From positions 1 to 64,000 of the forward strand of contig NZ_JALPRJ010000011.1 of NCBI RefSeq assembly GCF_030464885.1: a DNA stretch of 64,000 bases, in the 5' to 3' direction. Each line of letters begins with the position of its first letter. Within the stretch, counting starts at the first letter, position 1. Positions 36,436-44,368 of the stretch are shown one piece after another. The translations under genes and the position numbers were made by a program. Below the pieces are notes generated by a model, which worked only from the letters and a program-made list of their open reading frames with translations, was not told the DNA's origin and ran no database searches. Origin of the DNA: Caballeronia sp. SEWSISQ10-4 2. Its GTDB lineage: Bacteria > Pseudomonadota > Gammaproteobacteria > Burkholderiales > Burkholderiaceae.

Positions 36436-37329
36436 TCACTCGAAAGCGGTGTCGTTCGGATTGGCGTACAGCTTTTGAAGGGCATCACTCATCGGGAAAT
36501 CAAAGCTGATGTTTTTCGGCGGCACCGGCTTCATGAACCACTTGGCGTACATGGTTTTGATTTCCGGTCCCTTCATGACTTCGCTCATGGCGTCATCCAC
36601 CAGCTTCTTGAACTCCGGATCGTCTTTTCTCAGCATGAAACCATAGGCTTCGGAAGACTGCGGCGTGCCGACCAGCACATAGTCCGAGGGATTGGTCGTC
36701 AGCGAGCGCGTACCAGCCAGAAGCACATCGTCCATCATGTATGCGACCGCACGGCCGGTTTCCAGTGTCAGACGGCCCTCGCCATAGTCCTTCGCGCTGA
36801 TGATCTGCATGTTCATCTTTTTCTCCTCGTTCATCTTGCGGAGAATTCGCTCGGACGTTGTTCCCTGATTGGTGACCACCGTCTTGCCGGCGAGGTCTGG
36901 GAAGTCCTTGATGCCCGAGTCCTTGCGCGTCAGCAGACGAGTCGTCGCAACAAAGAAGGTGTCGGAAAAGGCGACCTGAGCCTGACGCGCTTTCAGGTTC
37001 GTAGTGACGCCGCATTCAAGATCGACCGTGCCGTTCTGCACCAACGCAATCCGATTCTGCGACGTGACCGGGATGAAACGCACCTTGAGATCGGGTTTCT
37101 TGATCTTCGCTTTCACCGCATCGATCACCTTGTTGCAGATATCTTGCGAAAAACCGATGACCTCATTGTTGGCATCGATGTAGGAGAAGGGGACCGAAGT
37201 TTCCCGGTGCCCGATTGCAACCGTATTGGTGGCCTGGATCTTGGCCAAGGTGGGTTGAGCATCCTGCGCGAAGGCGCCCGTGGACACAGCGGCCATCGCG
37301 GCGGCTGCGAGCATTGTGTACCGGTTCAT
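36436..37329 (-). CDS. Glutamate/aspartate-type ABC transporter substrate-binding protein (orphan)
   Basis: The 297-residue periplasmic protein has a signal peptide ending GAFA before QDAQ. It shows the GltI-like fold: VAIGHRETSVPFSYIDANNEVIGFSQDIC, GTVDLECGVTTNLKARQAQVAFSD, and the acidic-amino-acid pocket region TVVTNQGTTSE. The start at 37329 is preceded by GAGGAA. No permease or ATPase gene follows; the gene ends at a terminator. It must therefore work with a transporter encoded elsewhere or act as a sensor partner. Two AACATATGTT-like sites lie in its upstream region, tying it to the RpiR regulon. Confidence 0.9.
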   Translation of the reverse strand: MNRYTMLAAAAMAAVSTGAFAQDAQPTLAKIQATNTVAIGHRETSVPFSYIDANNEVIGFSQDICNKVIDAVKAKIKKPDLKVRFIPVTSQNRIALVQNGTVDLECGVTTNLKARQAQVAFSDTFFVATTRLLTRKDSGIKDFPDLAGKTVVTNQGTTSERILRKMNEEKKMNMQIISAKDYGEGRLTLETGRAVAYMMDDVLLAGTRSLTTNPSDYVLVGTPQSSEAYGFMLRKDDPEFKKLVDDAMSEVMKGPEIKTMYAKWFMKPVPPKNISFDFPMSDALQKLYANPNDTAFE

Positions 37330-37658
37330 GGCATTCCTCAGTCTTTCCATTGGTTATCAATAGCGCTTCGCAGCACCGATAACCATATGTTGCCATATCA
37401 ATATAAATTACAACATATGTTAAATACCGAGAGTCCACGTGTTGTCGGAGCAGGTCAAGACCGGCCGTGCAGGTTGCGCCCGTGCATGCGTGGCGAGCGA
37501 TAACCGCAGGGAATCGCTGCATCCAAATTATTCAATGGCCGGTCATGTCGAATTTCCCGATACTTCGCTCAATCGGTGGCGCTGTCATCGGCGAATGTTT
37601 TTGATCTTCCCCGTTCCGCGCCCATTACAACAATATCCAAGCAGTGTCAGGAGACAGC
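37330..37658. promoter_or_regulatory. Divergent regulatory region with two RpiR-type sites
   Basis: This gap between the binding-protein gene and the propeller gene holds ACCATATGTT (37382-37391) and AACATATGTT (37412-37421). They are 30 bases apart, in an AT-rich patch 53-92 bases upstream of the binding-protein start. That spacing (about three turns) suits cooperative binding of a dimeric regulator. No gene is seen in it. Confidence 0.65.
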
Positions 37659-38591
37659 ATGCAACCAAGACTCACCGCAGTTCTGGTAGAAAAATTCGGC
37701 CACGCATTCAGTGGCTACGATCTCACCACCGGCCAACAACGCTTCAGCGTTGCGTTACCGCAATATCCACACGAATTCGTCGTGGATCGAGAAGGCCGTT
37801 TTGGCTATGTCGGCCACTATGGGGTTCAGACCTTCGCGCACGCCGGCGCTGGCGGCCACGAGGTGTTTGTGATCGACATCGCGCGTGGCGAGCACGTGCT
37901 GACACTCGATTGCGAGCCTTACTCACGCATCCATGGCTTGCAGATCGACACGCGGAATCGCGTGTACGCCCTGAGCGAGCACGGCAATACGCTTCTGGTA
38001 TTCGAAGACCCGCACGCGCGGCAAGTGCCGGACCGCGCTGTCCCGGCGGGCGGCATCAAGAGCCATCTTTTCGTCGTCTCACGGGACGGCGAGCGTGCAT
38101 ACATCAGCAACCTGCTCTCTCATACGGTGACACGCGTGCATCCCTACGATGCATGCGTGCCGCCCGCCGCTGTCAATGCGGGAGGGCGTCCGGAAGGCTG
38201 CTGTCTCAATCGCGATGAAACGGTCTTGTTCGTAGCAAGCCGCGACGACCACAGCCTGTCGATGATCGACACTGGGAGCATGAAGGTCATGCGAACGGTG
38301 CGCACGGGCGAAGACCCGACGCGCATCTACCTCACGCCGGACAACCGGCTGCTGGTAGTCAATTACGGCGAGCGCAGCATTCGCGTCTTCGATCCCCGCT
38401 CGCTCGAAGCGCTGGGTCGTGTCGATACGGTGGCGAAGCCGATCGCTGTCTCGATTCATCCGGACGGGCAGAGTGCCTACGTCGCATTGAACGATAACAG
38501 CGTGGGAGTCCTGGATCTGTCGAGCTTGACCCTGAGGCACGGTTTTTCGACCGGCAAGGAGCCCGACGGACTCGCAATACTCGCACTGTAG
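37659..38591 (+). CDS. YncE-like seven-bladed beta-propeller protein
   Basis: The 310-residue protein is built of YVTN-type propeller repeats: RPEGCCLNRDETVLFVASRD, DHSLSMIDTGSMKVMRTVRTGEDPT and AKPIAVSIHPDGQSAYVALNDNSVGVLDL. No signal peptide is seen, so it is predicted cytosolic, in contrast to periplasmic YncE. The start at 37659 has AGGAGA just upstream. It is followed by an MFS transporter and an amidohydrolase on the same strand. A lactonase-like or ligand-sensing role in that pathway is possible, but not shown. Confidence 0.78.
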   Translation: MQPRLTAVLVEKFGHAFSGYDLTTGQQRFSVALPQYPHEFVVDREGRFGYVGHYGVQTFAHAGAGGHEVFVIDIARGEHVLTLDCEPYSRIHGLQIDTRNRVYALSEHGNTLLVFEDPHARQVPDRAVPAGGIKSHLFVVSRDGERAYISNLLSHTVTRVHPYDACVPPAAVNAGGRPEGCCLNRDETVLFVASRDDHSLSMIDTGSMKVMRTVRTGEDPTRIYLTPDNRLLVVNYGERSIRVFDPRSLEALGRVDTVAKPIAVSIHPDGQSAYVALNDNSVGVLDLSSLTLRHGFSTGKEPDGLAILAL

Positions 38592-38671
38592 TTCGGCAGC
38601 TCGACAATTCGACAGACAGCGTCGCCAGTCCCGAAACAAACAACCAGGACGGCGCGGAGAAGGAGGCAAAA

Positions 38672-39961
38672 ATGGATACGTTGAGCAGTGCCGCACCGGT
38701 GCAACACGCGCAGGCGAGCATTCCCGCCAGGCGCTGGCTACGGATCATTCCGCCGATCCTGATGGCTTGCATCATTTCATATATGGACCGCGTCAACATC
38801 GGCTTCGCCATGCCTGGCGGGATGAGCGCCGAACTCGGGATGAGTTCGAGCATGGCCGGGCTGGCCGGAGGCATCTTCTTTATTGGTTACCTGTTTCTGC
38901 AGATTCCGGCTGGGCGGCTTGCCGTGCATGGGAGCGGAAAGAAATTCATCGCTGGCTCGCTGGTGGCGTGGGCGGTGCTTTCCGTGCTTACCGGCTTTGT
39001 CAGGACCGACACGCAACTGCTGGTCCTGCGCTTTTTGCTGGGCGTCTCCGAAGGCGGCATGCTGCCCGTCGTGCTGACCATGGTGAGCAACTGGTTCCCG
39101 GACAAGGAACGCGGACGCGCCAACGCACTCGTGATTCTCTTCGTACCGATAGCGGGGATCATCACCGCGCCGCTGTCGGGTTTCCTGATTGCGACGCTGA
39201 GCTGGCGCTATTTGTTCATCATCGAGGGCGTCCTGTCGCTGGTGTTTCTGCTCGCGTGGTGGAACCTTGCGAGTGATCGCCCCGCCGACGCGAAATGGAT
39301 CTCCGAAGCCGAGCGGGAACATATCCTTCGCGAGCTCCGGGCCGAGCAGGAACGGGTGAGCCAGACGAGGGCGAAAAGCGCGTCTCTCGGCCAGGTGTTC
39401 CGCGATGGTGTGATGTGGCGGCTGATCGGGCTGAATTTCTTCTATCAGATGGGCATCTACGGCTACACCCTCTGGCTACCGACGATCCTGAAAAATCTGA
39501 TGCACGGCGGCATGGGCAAAGTCGGCATGCTCGCTGTTCTTCCGTATGTCGGGACCATGATCGGCATGCTGGCGGTATCGAATCTTTCGGACCGGTTGGG
39601 CCGGCGCAAGGTTTTCGTTGTCGGGCCGATCCTCGCGTTTGCGCTCTGCATGTTCTGTTCCGTCCGGTTTCAGAGCAGTCCCTGGGTTTCGTATTGTTTC
39701 CTGATCGGCAGCGGCGTCTTTCTTCAAGCGGCAGCCGGCGTATTCTGGACCATTCCACCAAAGCTCTTCAGCGCGGAAGTGGCGGGTGGTGCGCGCGGCG
39801 CGATTAACGCCCTCGGCAATCTTGGTGGCTTCTGCGGCCCCTATCTGGTTGGCGTGCTGATTCAGAAATACGACGCGAGCATCGGTGTCTATAGCCTTGC
39901 AGCCGCACTCGTGCTCGCGGGGGCGATCGCAATCACGCTGCCCAAAAAGTGCGATCTGTAG
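38672..39961 (+). CDS. MFS transporter, anion:cation symporter (ACS) type
   Basis: The 429-residue inner-membrane protein has 12 helices. The ACS-family opening MACIISYMDRVNIGFAMPG and the loop 2-3 motif GRLAVHGSGKKF precede SEGGMLPVVLTMVSNWFPDKERGRAN, which is diagnostic of the phthalate/glucarate/tartrate permease group. The second half has SNLSDRLGRRKVF. Substrates of relatives are organic acids. AGGAGGC precedes the ATG. It lies between the propeller gene and an amidohydrolase, whose substrate or product it probably imports. Confidence 0.9.
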   Translation: MDTLSSAAPVQHAQASIPARRWLRIIPPILMACIISYMDRVNIGFAMPGGMSAELGMSSSMAGLAGGIFFIGYLFLQIPAGRLAVHGSGKKFIAGSLVAWAVLSVLTGFVRTDTQLLVLRFLLGVSEGGMLPVVLTMVSNWFPDKERGRANALVILFVPIAGIITAPLSGFLIATLSWRYLFIIEGVLSLVFLLAWWNLASDRPADAKWISEAEREHILRELRAEQERVSQTRAKSASLGQVFRDGVMWRLIGLNFFYQMGIYGYTLWLPTILKNLMHGGMGKVGMLAVLPYVGTMIGMLAVSNLSDRLGRRKVFVVGPILAFALCMFCSVRFQSSPWVSYCFLIGSGVFLQAAAGVFWTIPPKLFSAEVAGGARGAINALGNLGGFCGPYLVGVLIQKYDASIGVYSLAAALVLAGAIAITLPKKCDL

Positions 39962-39967
39962 ACGATC

Positions 39968-40903
39968 ATGCATACCTTGCCTTCACTGCGCGAGCGGACA
40001 AAGCTGGCCATCGTCGACGCTCATCATCACCTGTGGGATCTCGCGGCAGGCCACTACCCATGGCTGCAGGACGAGTATCAGGGAGCAGCATTCTTCCTTG
40101 GTGAGTATCAAACTTTGCGTCGCAACTATCTGTCACCGGAATACCTGCGCGACACGTCGGGCTACAACGTGATCGCGAGCGTGCACGTGGAGGCGGAGCG
40201 CTCGCGAACTGAGCAGGTCGACGAAACACACTGGTTGCACGAGGTACGGAACAGGACAGGGTTGCCATCCGTTGTCGTACCGCACGTGTCGTTCATACAG
40301 GCTGACCGGGACGATATTCTGGCGTCCCACGCTCGCTATCCCGAGGTGCGTGGCATCCGGTCGAAACCCGTGACCGCACGTTCACCACAGGAAAGCGTCC
40401 GAGGCCAGGCGGGCACGATGCAGGATCCCCTTTGGCTTGAAGGATTGTCGGCGCTTGAACGATACGGCTTTTCGTGGGATCTGCGCGTACCGTTCTGGCA
40501 TCTTGCGGAAGCGGCGGAAGTTGCCGCTGCCTTCCCGCGCATCCGAATCGCGATTAATCACACCGGTCTGCCGTGGGATCGCTCCGACGAGGGGCTATCG
40601 CGGTGGCGACGGGGTCTGGCGGCGCTCGCCGCACACCCGAACGTGTTCATCAAGCTCTCCGAGTTCGGTCTCGCGGGCGGCCGATGGGACGATCAAAGCA
40701 ACCGCCGCGTGATTCGCGATGCAGTTGAGGTCTTCGGCACGGAGCGGGCGATGTTCGCAAGTAACTTGCCCGTTTCATCGATCAGCGCGAGTTTTGGCGT
40801 GATCGTCGAAACGGTGCTCGGCGCATTGGCGGACTACGATGACCTCGCGATCGGAAGAGTCTTCTCGCAGAACGCCATCGCCTTCTACCGGATTGGCGCT
40901 TGA
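39968..40903 (+). CDS. Amidohydrolase (TIM-barrel lactonase-like, Amidohydro_2)
   Basis: The 311-residue metal-dependent hydrolase has the HxH-type start IVDAHHHLWDLAAGHYPWL, the middle histidine in INHTGLPWD, and MFASNLPVSS near the end, where the family has an Asp or Asn. Relatives include L-fuconolactonase and 4-sulfomuconolactone hydrolase, so a sugar- or muconolactone is a reasonable substrate class. The exact one is unknown. It starts 6 bases after the MFS gene, so the two form an operon with the upstream propeller protein. Confidence 0.87.
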   Translation: MHTLPSLRERTKLAIVDAHHHLWDLAAGHYPWLQDEYQGAAFFLGEYQTLRRNYLSPEYLRDTSGYNVIASVHVEAERSRTEQVDETHWLHEVRNRTGLPSVVVPHVSFIQADRDDILASHARYPEVRGIRSKPVTARSPQESVRGQAGTMQDPLWLEGLSALERYGFSWDLRVPFWHLAEAAEVAAAFPRIRIAINHTGLPWDRSDEGLSRWRRGLAALAAHPNVFIKLSEFGLAGGRWDDQSNRRVIRDAVEVFGTERAMFASNLPVSSISASFGVIVETVLGALADYDDLAIGRVFSQNAIAFYRIGA

Positions 40904-41333
40904 GGGTGGAGGAAGCAATGCATCGAAAAGCGGCAGGCTCCATCCGCTACGCATATGCATCCTTTAGTTTTTTAATTAAGTGATATGTATACATAGTAAT
41001 AGTTAACAAGCATCGCCCGGTTCTGTGGATAAGCACTTTATCTTGCATCGGATCAACGCTCTAGCGGACAGGTAACTCACGTATCAAATGTGGAAGGCGC
41101 GGGCGGCCGAAGGATAACTTCGCACGCTTTGCGCACAACCCCGGAGTTATCAAGATTCCGCCCACAGGCGTTCAATGACTTATGCCGAAGTTATCCATAG
41201 CTTTGTGCGCGACAAGCTGAAGCGCGTCGAAGCGCGTTGAAGCTTTCTAAGCAGCGCGAATCGCGCTGCTGTTGCTGCGTCGTGCGGGATCGGCGACCAT
41301 GCCGATAGTGACTACCGAACAGCGAGGTGACGC
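40904..41333. other. Intergenic region with AT-rich island and DnaA-box-like sites
   Basis: No gene in 430 bases. At 40965-41010 there is an AT-rich island (TTTTTTAATTAAGTGATATG and onward). A consensus DnaA box, TGTGGATAA, lies at 41024-41032, and a near-match TTATCCATA at 41191-41199. An 11-base inverted repeat GGATAACTTCG (41112-41122) / CGAAGTTATCC (41186-41196) encloses 63 bases. Without replication genes nearby this is not called an origin. Confidence 0.45.
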
Positions 41334-42233
41334 ATGAAGAACGAGGTGATTGCATTTCTGGGTACCGGCCTGATGGGCGAGCCGATGGCGCGTAATCTGC
41401 TCGCGGCCGGGTATCGCGTGCGGGTCTGGAACCGCTCGAAGGAGAAGACCTCCGCGCTGGCAGAAAAAGGGGCAACAGCCTGCGATACGCCCGCAGAAGC
41501 CGCCCAAGGCGCGAACACGCTGATCTGCATGCTGAGCGACGGTCCGACTTGCGACGCCGTGCTATTCCACGATAAGGCCGTCTTGTCGGCGCTCGCACCC
41601 GACGCAACGTTGATCGTGATGAGCTCGATCCCCGTGGAGACCTCTGTCGAACAGGCGCGAATAAGCGCGCAGCGCGGCGTTCGATATATCGACGCGCCGG
41701 TGTCGGGCGGCCAGCGAGGAGCCATCGATGGAACGCTTGCAATCATGGCAGGCGGCGACCCCGACACCTTCGAGTCCGCCCGCGAATTACTCGGCGCGAT
41801 GGGCCGTCCGGTGCGCGTCGGCCCCGTTGGAACAGGGCAGCAGACGAAGCTCGCGAATCAGCTGATTGTGGCAAGCACCATTGCTACCGTTGCCGAGGCG
41901 TTGCTGTTCGCGGAACGCGGCGGCGCGGATCCGGCAAAGGTCATCGAAGCCCTTGCTGGCGGGTTCGCCGATTCGCCCATCCTGCGCATGCACGGGCAAC
42001 GCATGATCGACGAAACGTTCGCGCCCGGCGGCGCCGCGAAGTATCAGTTGAAGGACACGCGCACCGCATTGGCGCGGGCACGGTCTCTCGGACTGGAGCT
42101 ACCGGTGGGGCACATCGTGGACGCGCTGTTCGCTTCCATGGTCGATCACGGCGACGGCGATCTCGACCATAGCGCGCTCATTCGCGAGATCAGGCGGGCG
42201 AATGCGTTGCCGGTAAGCCGCAAAGACGGCTGA
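41334..42233 (+). CDS. 3-hydroxyisobutyrate dehydrogenase-family oxidoreductase
   Basis: The 299-residue beta-hydroxyacid dehydrogenase has the Rossmann motif IAFLGTGLMGEPMARNLLAAG with VWNRS, where Asn-Arg favours NADP. The substrate motif is DAPVSGGQRGAIDGTL, and the catalytic lysine Lys172 lies in GTGQQTKLANQL. The C-terminal helical domain ends with YQLKDTRTALARARSLGLELP. Relatives oxidise 3-hydroxyisobutyrate, tartronate semialdehyde or L-threonate. It is convergent with an SDR gene that lies beside a dhaK remnant, so a lost C3/C4 sugar-acid pathway is one reading. Confidence 0.9.
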   Translation: MKNEVIAFLGTGLMGEPMARNLLAAGYRVRVWNRSKEKTSALAEKGATACDTPAEAAQGANTLICMLSDGPTCDAVLFHDKAVLSALAPDATLIVMSSIPVETSVEQARISAQRGVRYIDAPVSGGQRGAIDGTLAIMAGGDPDTFESARELLGAMGRPVRVGPVGTGQQTKLANQLIVASTIATVAEALLFAERGGADPAKVIEALAGGFADSPILRMHGQRMIDETFAPGGAAKYQLKDTRTALARARSLGLELPVGHIVDALFASMVDHGDGDLDHSALIREIRRANALPVSRKDG

Positions 42234-42251
42234 TTGCAGAGGCCGCGAACT

Positions 42252-43043
42252 TCACACAGTCTTCAGCATTCCGCCATCGACGAAATAAGTCGATCCCACG
42301 CTATAACTCGCACGCTCCGAACACAGGAAGACTATAAAGCTTGCGAGCTCGGCAGGCGTGGCGAAGCGGCGGATAGGCGCGTGTTCGTCGGCGACGTGTT
42401 GCAAATGGGCTTCCCAGTCGCCTCCCGAATCGCGCGTCAGTTCCTTGGCCGTCTTGATCCAGTCGGGCGTCAGCACAAGCCCTGGATTGATTGTGTTGAC
42501 GCGGATGTTGTCCTTGATGAGCTCACTTGCCAGATTCTTCGACAACATCATCAACGCAGCTTTTGTCACGTTGTAGATGGGCTCGTAGCCGAGCGGCTGC
42601 GTCGCGCAGATCGACGCGTTGTTCAGGATCGCGCCACCGCCACGTGCTTTCATCAAGGGTACAAGACCGCGCGCGAGGCGCACGGCGGCCATCACATGAA
42701 GGTCCCAGTAGGACTGCCACTTCTCATCGGGCGCCTCCATGATGGTTTCGTTGCTGCCCGTGCCGGCGTTGTTGAAGAGGATATCGGCGCCGCCGAAATT
42801 CGCGCTCGCAGCAGCAACGATCTTGTCGACGCCAGCAGCCGTAGCGACGTCGCAAGCGACCGCCACAGCCGTCACGCCAAACTCCCGCGCGATGCGCGTA
42901 GCAGCTTCGGTCAGCCGCTCTTCCTGTCGTGCGGCGAGCAGCAGGTTCGCGCCTTCCGCAGCGAATGCTTCAGCCACAGCCAGCCCGATGCCCACGCTCG
43001 CGCCCGTCAATACCGCCACCTTGCCGCGTAGATTCAGATCCAT
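42252..43043 (-). CDS. Short-chain dehydrogenase/reductase
   Basis: The 263-residue classical SDR has the cofactor loop LTGASVGIGLAVAEAFA, the structural NNAG in ILFNNAGTGSN, the catalytic Ser (NNASICATQ) and Tyr-Lys (YNVTKAALMMLSKN), and a C-terminal VGSTYFVDGG. It is predicted to be a cytosolic NAD(P)-dependent alcohol/ketone oxidoreductase. A good ribosome site (AAGGAGAC) precedes the ATG. A truncated dhaK lies directly upstream on the same strand, with the usual spacing of an operon, which hints that it once worked on a dihydroxyacetone-kinase pathway. Confidence 0.9.
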   Translation of the reverse strand: MDLNLRGKVAVLTGASVGIGLAVAEAFAAEGANLLLAARQEERLTEAATRIAREFGVTAVAVACDVATAAGVDKIVAAASANFGGADILFNNAGTGSNETIMEAPDEKWQSYWDLHVMAAVRLARGLVPLMKARGGGAILNNASICATQPLGYEPIYNVTKAALMMLSKNLASELIKDNIRVNTINPGLVLTPDWIKTAKELTRDSGGDWEAHLQHVADEHAPIRRFATPAELASFIVFLCSERASYSVGSTYFVDGGMLKTV

Positions 43044-43067
43044 TTTTATCGTCTCCTTTTTAATTGC

Positions 43068-43214
43068 TTAATCGTCGCGCGCCGCTGCCGCCTCGGCATC
43101 GGCGCGCACGATGATCATGCTGCCCTGCAGCAACGACAAGCCCGGATTGCGCGCGGCGAGTCCGTTCAGCATCTCGGGCACGACCTCGGCGACGTCGTTG
43201 ATGAGCTTTTTCAT
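43068..43214 (-). pseudogene. 5' fragment of a dihydroxyacetone kinase (DhaK-type) gene
   Basis: Only 48 codons remain: MKKLINDVAEVVPEMLNGLA, then ARNPGLSLLQGSMIIVRADA, then a stop after RDD. This is the N-terminus of DAK1-domain kinases, which should run on to the GGGSGHEP substrate site and about 330 residues. A GGAGG ribosome site lies 11 bases upstream of the ATG at 43214. The cut is clean, and the next gene, an SDR, starts 24 bases after the stop, so most of the kinase gene has been deleted. Confidence 0.7.
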
Positions 43215-43350
43215 GTCAGCCATCCTCCCTGGATGCCGCCAGCTCGTCGGCGCGAGCCCTTCGCAGTTGAGAGACATGATAGATGGCCTGACTGCATCGC
43301 GCTTTTACGTGAACCGATGCAAAGGCGCCATGACGTGATCAGCGAGTCAG

Positions 43351-44244
43351 TCAGTCGAGAAACGCTGTCGCGCGCTGCTGGAGCATGGCCCTGAAGTCAT
43401 CGAGCCAGCCGATGGAGAGCCGCCAGCTTTGCCAATACAGATCGACGTCGATATGTGTACCCGGCACCATTTCAACCAGCTCGCCGGATATGAGCATCGA
43501 TCCGATCGTCTGCGTGGGACACATGCCCCAGCCCATTCCGGAAAGACACGCGCGCACAAAACCCGCTACGTGCGGAATGAGGTGCCGTGGCGGATCAAGT
43601 TCCGCGCGTGTGATGCGTCGCATGAAGCGCTTCTGCATCTGATCCTTCGGGGTGAAGTCGACGCGTGGCGCGTGGCGCAGTGCATCGCGCGTGACCCCTG
43701 CGGTGAAGTGACGATCGAAGAACGCAGGTGAGCAGACAGGCAGATATCGCATGCGTCCGAGCTTGGTCGAGCGACAACCCTGCACCGGCTCGGCCTGGGT
43801 GGTGACGGCGCCTTGTACGCTGCCTTCGCGGAGTTGCTGCGCCGTGTATTCCTGATCTTCGATAACCAGGTCGAGCAGCATTTCCCGTTCGGCGCAGAAG
43901 CCGGAGATCGCATCGATGAACCAGGTGCCGACGCTGTCGTCGTTGACCGCCACGCGCAAGGTAGGCCACGACTCGGCAAGCATGCCCGGCAGGGTCGGTA
44001 ACTGGCCGCCGAGTTCGGTTTCGAGGCGCTGCACGCGTTCGATGTGGCGGCAAAGCAGCGCGCCTGGCGGCGTGGCAATACACGGCTGGCCGCGCTTGAC
44101 CAACACGCTTCCGACTCTTTCCTCCAGCAGTTTCACTCGCTGTGAAACTGCCGATGGAGTCACGTTGAGTTCGCGCGCGGCGCGATCGAACGAGCCGAGG
44201 CGAACGACCGCTCCGAGGGCATCGAGCAAGGCGTAATCTAACAT
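43351..44244 (-). CDS. argP: LysR-family regulator ArgP (IciA)
   Basis: The 297-residue regulator begins MLDYALLDALGAVVRLGSFDRAA, the ArgP N-terminus, with the LysR winged helix (ELNVTPSAVSQRVKLLEERV, KRGQPCIATPPGALLCRHIERV). The C-terminal effector domain (RYLPVCSPAFFDRHFTAGV, HLIPHVAGFVRACLSGMGWG) senses lysine/arginine in characterised members. The usual partner is an amino-acid exporter. Here the divergent gene is a class I/II aminotransferase, 124 bases away, which is the likely target. Confidence 0.88.
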   Translation of the reverse strand: MLDYALLDALGAVVRLGSFDRAARELNVTPSAVSQRVKLLEERVGSVLVKRGQPCIATPPGALLCRHIERVQRLETELGGQLPTLPGMLAESWPTLRVAVNDDSVGTWFIDAISGFCAEREMLLDLVIEDQEYTAQQLREGSVQGAVTTQAEPVQGCRSTKLGRMRYLPVCSPAFFDRHFTAGVTRDALRHAPRVDFTPKDQMQKRFMRRITRAELDPPRHLIPHVAGFVRACLSGMGWGMCPTQTIGSMLISGELVEMVPGTHIDVDLYWQSWRLSIGWLDDFRAMLQQRATAFLD

Positions 44245-44368
44245 TAGTAAAATTTAACTCGCATTAGGAAAGTTAGCTTCTTTTATGTGAAGACGAGGGG
44301 CAGACTACGCCTGTTGGTATCGCCAGTCCAGCCGGTCGGCTCATCGCTTCAGTCTTACGCAAAAAATC

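Noticed and set aside
36475..37503. 342-codon plus-strand frame opposite the amino-acid-binding protein
   Set aside because: The minus strand has a signal peptide and a full periplasmic-binding fold; the plus frame is its shadow.
40904..41333. Replication origin
   Set aside because: Only one consensus DnaA box and one near-match, with no dnaA, parAB, rep or gidA genes nearby; kept as a regulatory curiosity only.
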